This document shows positions 42,187-51,084 of a DNA stretch of 64,000 bases, one piece after another. How positions within the stretch are numbered: position 1 is the first letter of the stretch; every line of letters starts with the position of its first letter. The position numbers and the translations under genes are program-made. The notes beneath the pieces were generated by a model. The model searched no databases, was not told the DNA's origin, and saw nothing but the letters and a program-made list of their open reading frames with translations. Source of the stretch: Chloroflexota bacterium (GTDB taxonomy: Bacteria > Chloroflexota > Anaerolineae > Anaerolineales > UBA11579); contig VRUJ01000011.1 in NCBI GenBank assembly GCA_019456165.1, positions 1-64,000 on the forward strand. The letters are read 5' to 3'.

Positions 42187-43785
42187 TTATTTTTGCCATA
42201 CCCAATCACCACCCAACATTGTGGCTTGTGGGGAGATGCTAAACAGCTCCTGTGGGGGACAGGTGAAGGGGTCGGTTTCCAAGACGATCAGGTCTGCCAA
42301 ATAACCGGGGGCTAACATTCCCAGGCGCTCTTCCATACCTGCAACGTAAGCTGGTCCTGTAGTATAGCCTTGTAAAGCCGTTTCAATATCTAGCCTTTGG
42401 TGAGGCTGCCAACCTTCGGAGCCTGGGGAGCCATCCCTGCGCTGGCGCGTGACGGCCGCGTGCAGCCCCCAGAATGGGTTAGGTGAATCAACCGGCGCAT
42501 CGGAACCAAAAACCAGATGTGCTCCTTTTTCTTGCAAACTGCGCCAGGCATACGCGGTTTCCGCTCTTTTCCCCCAGAATTTATCAACCATTTCCATATC
42601 TGCAGTGGCGTGGATGGGTTGCATGGAGGCGCTAATATTAAGTTCGGCGAATTTGGCCATATCGTCCGGGTGCAAAACTTGGGCGTGTTCCAGCCGGTGT
42701 CGCAAGGCGGGTAATCCTTCAGCGACCTCATAATCTCGCAGTTGGGCATAGGCTGCCAAAACTTCGTGGTTAGCGTGATCCCCAATGGAATGTATTGTCA
42801 TGCTCAAACCGCCGTGGGCAGCCTGACGAGCTACCTCAAAGATTTCCTCTCGGTCTAGTAGCAGCATCCCGAGATTTTCGGCTTCGTCCTCGTAAGGCTC
42901 GAACATGGCTGCTGTGTGGGGTCCCAAAGCACCATCCGCGAACATTTTGACACCGCCGATGCGCAGCATATCGTTACCGAAACCAGAATGCAGCCCGATA
43001 CCTATAGCGTGTTCCAGGCGTTCTTCGGGTATACTTTTAAGCGCCCGCAGTCCCAGCTCCCCGCGGCTGTGCAATGTTTGCAAAGCTTCAAAGCTGCTGC
43101 GTTTATCGAAATCGTGCACACCTGTCAGCCCCACTTGCCAAAGGGTCTCTTGGGCGTTTTTAATATCCAGGACATCTTGCTCCAAAGAAGGGCGTGGGAT
43201 GACCTTAGGAATCAAGTCGGAGGCTTTTTCATATAGGATTCCTGTAGGTTCGCCCCTATCATCGCGCTGAATGGCACGCGGGTTCGGGTCGGGCGTGTTT
43301 TTATCAATTCCGGCAGCTTTCAAAGCAGGGCTGTTGACCCAGGCAACGTGCAGCGAGATGCCCGTCAGGTAAACGGGGTTATGTGGGGCGACGGCGTCAA
43401 GGTCGGCTGCGTTGCCTAAGCCTGTTTCCCAATCGTTTTGGTTCCAACCGTGTCCCTGGATCCATTCGCCTGGAGGTGTTTCAGCCGCTTGTTTAGCCAC
43501 TCTCTGCACACACTCAGCGCGTGTTATGGTAGCGCAGTCCAAAAGGCTGAGGCTTTGGGTGTATTTGCGCAGGTGGATGTGGGCATCGGTAAGCCCAGGC
43601 AGGATAATGCGCATGGCCATGTCCTCGACTGCGGCGCGACCGCTGAATTCTGCAAGCAACGTATCCGTTTCTCCAACAGCCAGGATGCGACCCGCGTGGG
43701 GTGCGTGGTCGTCGATCACCAGAGCCGAGGCGGCAGGTTGTTTGGCGTTCAGTGTGCGGATTTGAGCGTTTGCCAGGATTAGCAT
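42187..43785 (-). CDS. YtcJ-like metal-dependent amidohydrolase
   Basis: 532 residues from the ATG at 43785, which has a GGAG 11 bases before; an earlier in-frame start overlaps the Nudix gene. Amidohydrolase-3 layout: LPGLTDAHIHLR gives the HxH metal pair, HSIGDHAN a further His, HRLEHAQ, and FGSDAPVDSPNPFWGLHAAV the catalytic Asp. The YtcJ group has broad or unknown substrates. Probably cytoplasmic, since no signal is seen. It may be co-transcribed with the Nudix gene upstream. Confidence 0.88.
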   Translation of the reverse strand: MLILANAQIRTLNAKQPAASALVIDDHAPHAGRILAVGETDTLLAEFSGRAAVEDMAMRIILPGLTDAHIHLRKYTQSLSLLDCATITRAECVQRVAKQAAETPPGEWIQGHGWNQNDWETGLGNAADLDAVAPHNPVYLTGISLHVAWVNSPALKAAGIDKNTPDPNPRAIQRDDRGEPTGILYEKASDLIPKVIPRPSLEQDVLDIKNAQETLWQVGLTGVHDFDKRSSFEALQTLHSRGELGLRALKSIPEERLEHAIGIGLHSGFGNDMLRIGGVKMFADGALGPHTAAMFEPYEDEAENLGMLLLDREEIFEVARQAAHGGLSMTIHSIGDHANHEVLAAYAQLRDYEVAEGLPALRHRLEHAQVLHPDDMAKFAELNISASMQPIHATADMEMVDKFWGKRAETAYAWRSLQEKGAHLVFGSDAPVDSPNPFWGLHAAVTRQRRDGSPGSEGWQPHQRLDIETALQGYTTGPAYVAGMEERLGMLAPGYLADLIVLETDPFTCPPQELFSISPQATMLGGDWVWQK

Positions 43786-43804
43786 AAAAGAAACTACTCC
43801 AATT

Positions 43805-44359
43805 TTAAGTTTTTCTTGCACCGACTTCTAAGACTTGATCTTCAGGGTTAATAGACTTGAAGGCTTTATTATAGAATTCCAACCTAGAAAGTCCAGACTT
43901 ATCCCTCAGATCATAAAGTTCTTGTCTATTTTCAATCCCTTTAAAGGTAGGTGTGATTGATTGCTTCCAGGCGACCCCGCCGCCAACACCATTCATGGCA
44001 TCCTCAATTCGCTGCCTGTGAAAAAAGAATAGAGGTTCAGGTAGTTGGTCTAAGCTGAAATAATCAATTGATATGGTTTCGCCAGGTTGAGTGCGGAGTT
44101 GGTCAGAAATCGGACTAGCAGTAAAAAGCACCAAGTGCAGGCTTGGGTGCATACCCAGCCTAGAATATACTCCGACCAATGTATTTATTTCCACCGCTAA
44201 ACCGGTCTCTTCGCGCACCTCGCGTATTGCAGCCTCAGCGACAGACTCATCCTCCTCAACATGCCCACCAGGTAAACACCACACTTCAAAATCTTCACGT
44301 TGGGTTAGCAGCACTTTGTCGTTTTGAATAACTGCAACTAAAGTAGCAAGATCAGGCAT
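43805..44359 (-). CDS. Nudix hydrolase
   Basis: 184 residues. The Nudix box GX5EX7REUXEEXGU is intact, from Gly32 to Leu54 (GHVEEDE...REVREETGL). These enzymes split nucleoside diphosphates linked to another moiety, with Mg bound by the box glutamates. The C-terminal 70 residues (from HRQRIEDAM) are not typical of the minimal fold and could give substrate specificity. It overlaps nothing and lies 75 bases from parB. Confidence 0.93.
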   Translation of the reverse strand: MPDLATLVAVIQNDKVLLTQREDFEVWCLPGGHVEEDESVAEAAIREVREETGLAVEINTLVGVYSRLGMHPSLHLVLFTASPISDQLRTQPGETISIDYFSLDQLPEPLFFFHRQRIEDAMNGVGGGVAWKQSITPTFKGIENRQELYDLRDKSGLSRLEFYNKAFKSINPEDQVLEVGARKT

Positions 44360-44434
44360 GACAACCTCCGGAAAAAGTTTAGAACTTATTCAGTTGGTAA
44401 TCCAAATCATAAGCCAGTGGATATGACCTGTGGC

Positions 44435-45292
44435 TTAACCTGTATCCCCCAATAAACGATCTACCAGGGCGTTCAATTCCTCATCGGAATAGTAATGGAT
44501 AACAATCTTGCCGCCTTTGGGGCTGTGGGACAGGCCGATTTTTGTACCCAAAGATTCCCGCAGCCGGTTCTCTAATTCCAAGATCTCCGGTGAGGGTTTG
44601 GCCTTGGGTTTACTGGGGGTTTTCTTACCCTTTAGCTTGCGGATTAAATCTTCGGTTTGGCGAACGTTCAGGCCGCGCTTAATGATCGTTTGCAGTACTG
44701 CACTCTGAGATTGGGATGATAAAGGCTTGAGGGCGCGTGCGTGCCCTTCGCTGATCTCCGCCTCGGCCAGAGCTTTTTTAACAGCTATGGAAAGGCTAAG
44801 CAAGCCCAAGGTGTTCGTAATACTGACGCGACTTTTACCCACTTTGGCCGCGATTTCCTCGTGTGAGAGGTTGAAGGAATTGCTGAGTTCTTTGTAGGCA
44901 CCGGCAGCCTCTAAAGGGCTTAGGTCGGTGCGTTGTAAGTTTTCTACCAAGGCCAATTCAAGCAGTTGTTGGCCGCTGGCTTCGCGGATTATGACAGGCA
45001 CTTGCTCCAAATTGGCTTGCTGGCAAGCTTGTAAGCGACGTTCGCCTGCGATAAGCACGTACTTGCCTGGATTCTCTGCGTGTGTGACTACCAGGGGTTG
45101 GATGACGCCGTGTTCTAGGATGGAGGCGGCCAAGTCTGCTATTTCCTCCTCTGCGAAAATTGTGCGCGGTTGGAGAGGGTTGGGGGTGATGTTTATTACA
45201 GGCACTTGCTTGACGCTGCCTGCGCTTAGAGCGCTTTCACTGGGGGGGATGAGGGCATCTAAGCCTTTACCCAAGCCGGATTTTCTTGCCAT
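44435..45292 (-). CDS. parB: Chromosome-partitioning protein ParB (Spo0J)
   Basis: 285 residues. It starts MARKSGLGKGLDALIP, the usual opening of chromosomal ParB. The CTP-binding boxes are present: GERRLQA (83-89) and ENLQRTDLSP (117-126). The helix-turn-helix (about 137-165) that reads parS follows, then the C-terminal dimer domain. ParB slides on DNA as a CTP clamp around the origin. It lies 19 bases after parA. No good parS site (TGTTTCACGTGAAACA) was spotted nearby. Confidence 0.96.
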   Translation of the reverse strand: MARKSGLGKGLDALIPPSESALSAGSVKQVPVINITPNPLQPRTIFAEEEIADLAASILEHGVIQPLVVTHAENPGKYVLIAGERRLQACQQANLEQVPVIIREASGQQLLELALVENLQRTDLSPLEAAGAYKELSNSFNLSHEEIAAKVGKSRVSITNTLGLLSLSIAVKKALAEAEISEGHARALKPLSSQSQSAVLQTIIKRGLNVRQTEDLIRKLKGKKTPSKPKAKPSPEILELENRLRESLGTKIGLSHSPKGGKIVIHYYSDEELNALVDRLLGDTG

Positions 45293-45311
45293 CAGGTTTG
45301 TTTTCTACTCA

Positions 45312-46094
45312 TTAAACTGCCACTTGCACGCCGTCTGCCTTTAGCACTTCACGGGCTAAATCATTATACGCTTTTCCACCCGGAGACGAGGGGTAGTAGG
45401 CCAAGATAGGCAGCCCGTAAGAAGGAGCTTCGGCTAAGCGCACGCTGCGGGGGATCAAGGTTTCCATGACGAATTGGGGAAAATGTTTACGAACCTCAGC
45501 GACCACATCTTTTGCCAAATTGGTGCGCCCATCGTACATGGTGAGCACCACTCCGCGAACTTTGAGGGCTGGGAAGATCGCACTGCGCACGCGCTCAATC
45601 GTTTGGTTGAGCATACTGAGACCTTCCAAAGCCAGGTATTCGCACTGTACAGGGATGATCAATCCGTCCTGAGCGGCCACCATACCATTGAGGGTTAGCA
45701 GCCCTAGAGATGGTGGGCAATCGATCAAGATGTAGTCATAATGGTCTTTGATTGGTTCGAGAGCCTCTTTTAGGCGGGTTTCACGCGCCAGTTCGTTGAC
45801 CAACTCGACCTCTGCACCAGCCAGTGAGGGTGATGCCGGCAGCAGGGAAATTTTTAGACGTGGGTTATGCAATATGCTGGCTTCAACTTTTTCCGCGTCC
45901 ATAAGGGCATCATATGAACCGCTTTTGACGCCGTATTTGTCAATTCCAAGGCACGAAGTTGTGTTGGATTGGGGGTCAATATCTACTAATAGAACGCGCT
46001 GGCCGAAATACGCCAGGTATGCTCCCAGGTTGATAGCAGTTGTGGTTTTTCCAACTCCGCCTTTTTGGTTTACAAGCGAGTAAATTCGGGCCAA
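45312..46094 (-). CDS. parA: Chromosome-partitioning ATPase ParA (Soj)
   Basis: 260 residues. The deviant Walker A motif is KGGVGKTT (11-18), followed by LLVDIDPQSNTT and the DCPPSLGLLT Walker B region. ParA uses ATP-driven DNA binding to separate ParB-bound origins. It is 2 bases downstream of a PfkB-type kinase gene and upstream of parB, so the three form one operon. Confidence 0.96.
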   Translation of the reverse strand: MARIYSLVNQKGGVGKTTTAINLGAYLAYFGQRVLLVDIDPQSNTTSCLGIDKYGVKSGSYDALMDAEKVEASILHNPRLKISLLPASPSLAGAEVELVNELARETRLKEALEPIKDHYDYILIDCPPSLGLLTLNGMVAAQDGLIIPVQCEYLALEGLSMLNQTIERVRSAIFPALKVRGVVLTMYDGRTNLAKDVVAEVRKHFPQFVMETLIPRSVRLAEAPSYGLPILAYYPSSPGGKAYNDLAREVLKADGVQVAV

Positions 46095-46096
46095 CT

Positions 46097-46945
46097 TTAA
46101 TGCACCTCGAGCGTCATGTCGTAGATTTCGTCTTTGGTTGGTATGCTGCTTAAACCACGGCGCGTCACCGAGAGCGCGGCAGCTAGATTGGCAAAACGTG
46201 CTGCTTCAAGGGGATCATTAGTGCCTTTTAAGGTTACAAAAAAGGCAGCTGCAAAAATATCACCCGCTCCGGTAGAATCTACCTCGGTAACTTTTGGAGC
46301 TTCAATATGGTGCATTTGACCATTAGTATATAAAGTAACCCCATCTGCTCCGTGGGTTGTGATGAGAATTTGTACGGCTGCAGCCATCTCATTGATCCGG
46401 TTTTGGTCGTCGAGAACGTCTTTTCCACTGATCACGGCCGCGTCCACATGTCGGAGAACAAAATCAGCCTCAGGCCATTCGCTGGGAGAAACCTTGCCCG
46501 ATGAATCCCATTCTCGCATCCATCCTTGGGGAGTTACGAATATCATCGAATTTGGAAATTGGCGCACCATTGATGATGCGAACTCTTGGGCGACTGGTCC
46601 CAGGTGGATGATGGGTGCTTGCCGCCATGTTTCGGGGATTAGATAATAATCCAATGGGTCGGCAAGGCGGCTTATCGTCTGCACCCTTCTAGATTGTGAG
46701 TAAGAGTTCTCGAAAGTAGTCGTTTGTTGGGCAGGAGAATTCACAATGGGAATTGAACTTAGTTGACCGATGGGGAGGTCTTCGTGGTGGGATGTGATGA
46801 TGCCAACTCGCATGCCTAATGCCTTGGCGGTAAGGGCGGCGTAACTGGCTGTGCCTCCCAATTTAGGTCCTTGTGGGGTAAGGTCTTGTGTGATGTGCCC
46901 CAAAACTAGATAATCGATTGGTTCTGCGCCAGGCATTTTGAGCAT
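46097..46945 (-). CDS. PfkB-family carbohydrate/nucleoside kinase
   Basis: 282 residues. Near the N terminus KLGGTASYAALTAKALG is the first PfkB signature. The second, EVDSTGAGDIFAAAF, holds the catalytic Asp and the anion hole (GAGD). Family members phosphorylate sugars or nucleosides such as ribose, fructose-6-phosphate or adenosine; this one cannot be assigned. An ATG three codons further in is also possible. It sits 2 bases before parA in the origin-proximal block, an unusual partner there. Confidence 0.88.
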   Translation of the reverse strand: MLKMPGAEPIDYLVLGHITQDLTPQGPKLGGTASYAALTAKALGMRVGIITSHHEDLPIGQLSSIPIVNSPAQQTTTFENSYSQSRRVQTISRLADPLDYYLIPETWRQAPIIHLGPVAQEFASSMVRQFPNSMIFVTPQGWMREWDSSGKVSPSEWPEADFVLRHVDAAVISGKDVLDDQNRINEMAAAVQILITTHGADGVTLYTNGQMHHIEAPKVTEVDSTGAGDIFAAAFFVTLKGTNDPLEAARFANLAAALSVTRRGLSSIPTKDEIYDMTLEVH

Positions 46946-47095
46946 GGGTTAATTATACCTTATCAATCCTGGAGACAGGTCCAAGTTAGATGTGGGGTGG
47001 AATGAAAAAATATTGAAGGTTAATGTCTTTGTTATAACCCCCACGCGAAGATTTCCTTTTTCGATAAATGTACTAATATGAATCAGTACTGCAAC

Positions 47096-47818
47096 TCAAG
47101 TATCCACTGGAGAAATCGTTACTTTGCGGCGCGGATCCTGGTCGATGCTCTCTGTGGTTACACTTGGATCCTCTTGGAGTTCGAGGTGTATGATGCGCCG
47201 TTCATTGGGGGGCATCGGTTCAAGTTTTTGGCGGCGGCCAGTCGCAATGGCTTGTTCGGCCATGCGGCGCGCTAAATCGCGCAGTGTGCGTTCCCGGCGC
47301 ACGCGGTAACCCTCCACATCTACGACAATATGTGTTCCGCGTCCAATCTCTTTACCCACAATTAGCCGAGTGATGAACTGTAGTGAATTCAGTGTTTCAG
47401 CTCGTCGACCAATAAGTATGCTCAAGTCTTTGCCGCTAATATCCACGATTATGGGGGGGTTGTAGTTTGGGTTGTCGCTCTCCCCGTGATGTGCTGAAAC
47501 TTCGGCATTGATCCCCATTTTTTCAAGTAGTTCGGAAACAGTTTCACGGGCAATTGCCAGCGCGTTGTCGGCGTCTTCGTCCACTGAATCAGGGCTTGAG
47601 CTGTCAGTTGGAGCCGCAGATTCATCTTCCTGGCTGCCTTTGACCGTTAAGCGGACACGTGCCTGCCGACCGCCGAGACCCAGTAGACCGCGCGAACCTT
47701 CATCTAATACCTCGATATTAACGTCCTCTTCTCGAATACCAAGTTCAGCTATCCCTTTGGCTGTGGCTTCCTCAACCGTCGGCGCAATCACTTCTAACAT
47801 AGCTCGTTGTTCGCTCAT
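47096..47818 (-). CDS. jag: RNA-binding protein Jag/KhpB (Jag_N-KH-R3H)
   Basis: 240 residues in three parts: a Jag_N domain (1-55, with GSRGLLGLGGRQARV), a Ser/Glu-rich linker, and a KH domain (about 100-165) whose loop reads IGRR. An R3H domain (about 165-215) follows with RRMAEQAIATGRRQ and PNERRIIHLEL. KhpB binds RNA with KhpA and affects cell elongation in Gram-positives. It lies after yidC, its standard neighbour. A 150-base gap separates it from the kinase gene. Confidence 0.94.
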   Translation of the reverse strand: MSEQRAMLEVIAPTVEEATAKGIAELGIREEDVNIEVLDEGSRGLLGLGGRQARVRLTVKGSQEDESAAPTDSSSPDSVDEDADNALAIARETVSELLEKMGINAEVSAHHGESDNPNYNPPIIVDISGKDLSILIGRRAETLNSLQFITRLIVGKEIGRGTHIVVDVEGYRVRRERTLRDLARRMAEQAIATGRRQKLEPMPPNERRIIHLELQEDPSVTTESIDQDPRRKVTISPVDT

Positions 47819-47931
47819 AAGATCCTCGTAAACTTTAGGATAATGTCTGGTGCATCAGTTTATTACCCATTGGGGCATAATTGACTTTCCAAAATTCCTT
47901 CACTCATACCAAGTTAAATGCATCGCCATTT

Positions 47932-48726
47932 TCAGGTGTGTGAGTCCGTAGGGCTGCCCATCTTAGGGATTAGCTTACGCCAATCAAGACTGCCCATTGC
48001 TGCAGATTGTATGATACTGACCAAGTTACCTGCGAAGAAGTATAAGGCCAAACCTGCTGAATAACTGTAGGATATCCATCCCATCAACAAGGGCATGTAA
48101 ATGTTCATCGCCTGACCCATCCCAGGGGTTTGTTGGTTGGAAGATGATACGGGGCTCATCAATTTGGTTTGCAGGTATGAAGTGATCATCACCAATATCG
48201 CCAATATGGGGATGCCTTGCCCGATTATTGGGAAACTAGACGGAATAAAACTCACCGCGAGTCTTTCGGGCTGGCCAAGATCCATCCATAAAAATTGACT
48301 ATTTAATGGGATCAACTCAGAGGCGTTTGGAATCCAGACGAGATCACTGTGCAGCTGCATCAATTCGAGAGGTGTGGCAGCCAGAGCGCGGCTGACTGCA
48401 TAAAACACAGGAATAATGATCAACATTTGTAGGATTGATGGTAAACAAGAACCGAGTGGGTTAATACCCATCTCTTGGTACAGCTTCATCTGTTCTTGAG
48501 AAAGCTTTTCTTTGTCATTTTTATATTTTTTCTGCATCTTCTGATACTTATCAGAGCCTTGCATCTCTTGCATCGCTTGAGCGCTTTTTAGTGATTTTGC
48601 CGTAAACGGGTAAGTGGACAATCTAACGATCAGGGTGAACAAAATGATCGCTAATCCAAAATTTCCGATCAGGCTGTATATAAAAACCATTATATTAATG
48701 AATGGGACGGTAATTAATTCTAACAT
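47932..48726 (-). CDS. yidC: Membrane protein insertase YidC/Oxa1
   Basis: 264 residues, the short Gram-positive-like form without the large periplasmic domain. The first helix pair leads to TLIVRLSTYP with the conserved hydrophilic-groove Arg35; KMQKKYKNDKEKLSQEQMKLYQEMGINP is the cytoplasmic coiled-coil loop; four further helices follow. YidC inserts and folds membrane proteins alone or with SecYEG. The first residues are not a lipobox signal, unlike many firmicute forms. It lies 24 bases downstream of a propeller lipoprotein gene. Confidence 0.96.
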   Translation of the reverse strand: MLELITVPFINIMVFIYSLIGNFGLAIILFTLIVRLSTYPFTAKSLKSAQAMQEMQGSDKYQKMQKKYKNDKEKLSQEQMKLYQEMGINPLGSCLPSILQMLIIIPVFYAVSRALAATPLELMQLHSDLVWIPNASELIPLNSQFLWMDLGQPERLAVSFIPSSFPIIGQGIPILAILVMITSYLQTKLMSPVSSSNQQTPGMGQAMNIYMPLLMGWISYSYSAGLALYFFAGNLVSIIQSAAMGSLDWRKLIPKMGSPTDSHT

Positions 48727-48750
48727 TGTAAGTTCCTAGTAGATGGTTGT

Positions 48751-49860
48751 TTAATTATTTGGATCTAACGACCAAATTTCATTGCCGTCTAAATCATACG
48801 CTATCACAATTTTATCTAGCCCGCCTGTGCTTACCATGATTAAATCGCCGGTAAGCAGGGGAGAACCATAAAATTTGGCTTCCTCATCATCGTGAGACTG
48901 CCTCCAATCGATCTCACCATTTGTATCCGCAATCACGGCGTATAAGCTGCCGGCTTCAGTAACAAAATAGATCATACCTTCGTGCACTAATGGCTTTCCA
49001 GTAATGGCTCCATCAGCTTCAAGGTGCCATTTCTCATTACCATTACTAGCATTAACTGCATAGAAATTCCCGCTCAAATCTCCAAAGTAAACTACATCAT
49101 TGGCGAGCGCTGGGCTGCCCCAAACCCAGTCTTCAGTGCTGAATTGCCATTCGATAGCGCCGTTCCTGCTGTTAATAGCATACACCTCTTCACCAAAAGA
49201 GCTTATATAAAGTGTGCCATCTGGGTCTAAAGTTGGAGCGCTGGCAAGCGCACCGCCTAGATCTAGCGGATCCCAGCTTAGAGTGCCGCTCTCGGCATTT
49301 ATCGCATACAAATAATGATCCATTGCAGGCAAAAATATCGTCTCCCCATCGAATACCGGGGATGCCCAAAGGGGCTCTTGAGATTTAATTGGCCAATCTG
49401 GGTCAAGGTCTGGATTACCAGATAAATTTAATTTGTAGAGATAACTATCGCTATTTGGTGCGAAAATACTATCTTCGGTTGCAAGTGGGCTGCCTATGTA
49501 GCGGTTGCTAGCGCTATCATCTCTCCAAATTTCATCACCACTGGAAGCATCCAGGCTAAATAGCAGAAAGCCATTGCCGTTGGAGCGATTATAGCTGCCC
49601 ACCAACAGTTGATCGTCATCAGTGAGTGTGGGGGCAGCGAAAAAGTTGATGTTTCTTTCTGGTTCAGCTGGAAAACGCCAACGCTCTAGCCCATTGCTTT
49701 GCTGCAGGGCATAAACGTGAGCTTCATTTGCAACATAAACTGTATCTCCATCCACAGCAATGCCAGGCCAACCTGAAGGCAGCACTCGGGTTCCACAAGC
49801 GGCTAAAATTAGAGATACTAGAAGAAAACTGCAGAGTATAAGGATTTTATTTTTTTTCAT
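48751..49860 (-). CDS. PQQ-like beta-propeller lipoprotein (BamB-like fold)
   Basis: 369 residues. The signal ends ILAACG (lipobox Cys22). The rest is a run of about eight blades with the PQQ-repeat pattern, e.g. VYALQQSNGLERWRF, YAINAESGTLSWDPL, YAINSRNGAIEWQF and YAVNASNGNEKWHL. This is the BamB-type fold, but with no outer-membrane BAM genes in view the protein may serve as a scaffold on the membrane surface. It is inserted between yidD and yidC, which are usually adjacent, so a link with membrane-protein insertion is an attractive inference. Confidence 0.88.
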   Translation of the reverse strand: MKKNKILILCSFLLVSLILAACGTRVLPSGWPGIAVDGDTVYVANEAHVYALQQSNGLERWRFPAEPERNINFFAAPTLTDDDQLLVGSYNRSNGNGFLLFSLDASSGDEIWRDDSASNRYIGSPLATEDSIFAPNSDSYLYKLNLSGNPDLDPDWPIKSQEPLWASPVFDGETIFLPAMDHYLYAINAESGTLSWDPLDLGGALASAPTLDPDGTLYISSFGEEVYAINSRNGAIEWQFSTEDWVWGSPALANDVVYFGDLSGNFYAVNASNGNEKWHLEADGAITGKPLVHEGMIYFVTEAGSLYAVIADTNGEIDWRQSHDDEEAKFYGSPLLTGDLIMVSTGGLDKIVIAYDLDGNEIWSLDPNN

Positions 49861-49952
49861 AGCTTTATTGTTTGCTCATTGTTGTGATATTTTTTTCAAA
49901 ATTTCTCCCAATATTAGGAGATGATAACGCGATAAATTTGAAGGTCTTTATT

Positions 49953-50249
49953 TCACGGAACCGGATCAATCCCGCCATCGTTGAAAGGATTGCAGCGCAA
50001 AATACGCTTGAACCCCATCCAGGTACCTTTGATTGCGCCATAATTAAAGATAGCTTGGTACCCATAATGAGAGCAAGTGGGGTAAAAGAGACAAGTATCC
50101 GGAGGCAGGGCACGTGAAAGAGTTAGCTGATACACGCGGATAGGGATTAATAACAACAGGCGTGGAAAATTGCGCAGCGTGAGGGGCAGATCTCCCAAAG
50201 CTGGGGAATTATGGATATGATTTTCGGAAATTGCTTCAATCTTCATCAT
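49953..50249 (-). CDS. yidD: Membrane protein insertion efficiency factor YidD
   Basis: 98 residues. The core reads [28 protein letters not shown] and ends [17 protein letters not shown], the diagnostic YidD wording with its conserved cysteines. The N-terminal 25 residues are an extension relative to typical members. The start overlaps the end of rnpA by 14 bases, as in many bacteria. Confidence 0.95.
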   Translation of the reverse strand: MMKIEAISENHIHNSPALGDLPLTLRNFPRLLLLIPIRVYQLTLSRALPPDTCLFYPTCSHYGYQAIFNYGAIKGTWMGFKRILRCNPFNDGGIDPVP

Positions 50250-50589
50250 TATTCTGATTTATTAATTCTGCCTTGGCCAATAAATTTTGCAACGTAGAAC
50301 GTACTTTAGTGCTCTTTATTGTGGTTATCGGTTTTCGGGCAATTAAGGTGATGTCGTTGCCGGGGGTTATGCTGTTAAGAAGGGGGTTGACTGCTGCCCT
50401 CAGCAAGCGTTTAGCCCGATTTCGCTTTACAGCTCCTCCGACAGACTTTCCTGCAGCCACACCAATTCGTGTTGTTTCCAGTTCGTTGGGTAAAGTAATG
50501 AGAACAACAAACGGGTGGGCATAAGATTTTCCCATACGCCGCACCCGCTCAAAATCCGTTGACCTGGCCAGGCGATATTTGCGTTTCAC
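50236..50589 (-). CDS. rnpA: Ribonuclease P protein component
   Basis: 117 residues. The signature [14 protein letters not shown] (about 73-86) is the RNR motif that contacts the RNase [20 protein letters not shown] at the front lies in the central cleft. With the catalytic RNA it trims the 5' leader from tRNA precursors. It sits 61 bases after rpmH. Confidence 0.95.
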   Translation of the reverse strand: MKRKYRLARSTDFERVRRMGKSYAHPFVVLITLPNELETTRIGVAAGKSVGGAVKRNRAKRLLRAAVNPLLNSITPGNDITLIARKPITTIKSTKVRSTLQNLLAKAELINQNNDED

Positions 50590-50650
50590 CTGCTGCTTTT
50601 TGTTACCACATAAACTTGGTGAATTCCGCGCGCCTCAATATGATGGCGCT

Positions 50651-50827
50651 TCAGCTTTTCCAGTTGATCTTCTTAACGTGGTTGTTTAGAGTAACTGAAA
50701 GTCGATGTCTTCCTTTGCGGCGGCGGTTTTTTATTACTGCACGGCCTGAAGCCGTAGACATGCGCTTGCGAAAACCGTGTACTCTCCCACGTCTGCGGAT
50801 CTTAGGTTGGTAAGTTCTTTTTGGCAT
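50651..50827 (-). CDS. rpmH: 50S ribosomal protein L34, slightly extended
   Basis: 58 residues from the ATG at 50827, which has AAGGAATC before it. The sequence [19 protein letters not shown], then [24 protein letters not shown], is L34 throughout. L34 is normally 44-46 residues; here a tail of about 13 residues ([13 protein letters not shown]) follows the conserved end. It is the first gene of the rpmH-rnpA-yidD operon. dnaA, its usual divergent neighbour, is absent. Confidence 0.96.
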   Translation of the reverse strand: MPKRTYQPKIRRRGRVHGFRKRMSTASGRAVIKNRRRKGRHRLSVTLNNHVKKINWKS

Positions 50828-50878
50828 CCTGATTCCTTCGTAATCTTTATGTATGAATACTTCAATAATTGCCGAGCG

Positions 50879-50907
50879 ATTATACCCTATGGGTTTGGTT
50901 TGGTCAA
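50879..50907 (-). promoter_or_regulatory. Strong sigma-70-type promoter of the rpmH operon
   Basis: On the minus strand: TTGACC (50902-50907), a spacer of exactly 17 bases, TATAAT (50879-50884), about 50 bases before the rpmH ATG. It is the best consensus match in the window. Confidence 0.85.
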
Positions 50908-51009
50908 ATCGGATTAGGTATTTCAGAAGCAAAACTATTCCGGGATTGATTATCGGGAGATTTTGGTTTGGTATTACTCTACTACCTGAAACCGGATACT
51001 AAACCAATA

Positions 51010-51039
51010 TTGTCTTATTTATTAAAAACTGGTTATAAT
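51010..51039 (+). promoter_or_regulatory. Promoter of the small membrane-protein gene
   Basis: TTGTCT (51010-51015), an 18-base spacer, TATAAT (51034-51039), 45 bases before the ATG at 51085. It is divergent from the rpmH promoter. No DnaA boxes were seen in 50828-51084. Confidence 0.6.
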
Positions 51040-51084
51040 GCCTACTCTAAATAATATAAAATTCTTGCGAGGAGAGAGTGCAAA

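Noticed and set aside
48751-49860. BamB of an outer-membrane assembly complex
   Set aside because: The fold fits, but no BamA or other outer-membrane genes are present and other signs suggest a single membrane, so only the fold is claimed.
50828-51084. Replication origin upstream of rpmH
   Set aside because: No TTATCCACA-like DnaA boxes or AT-rich iterons were seen; the gap is explained by two divergent promoters.
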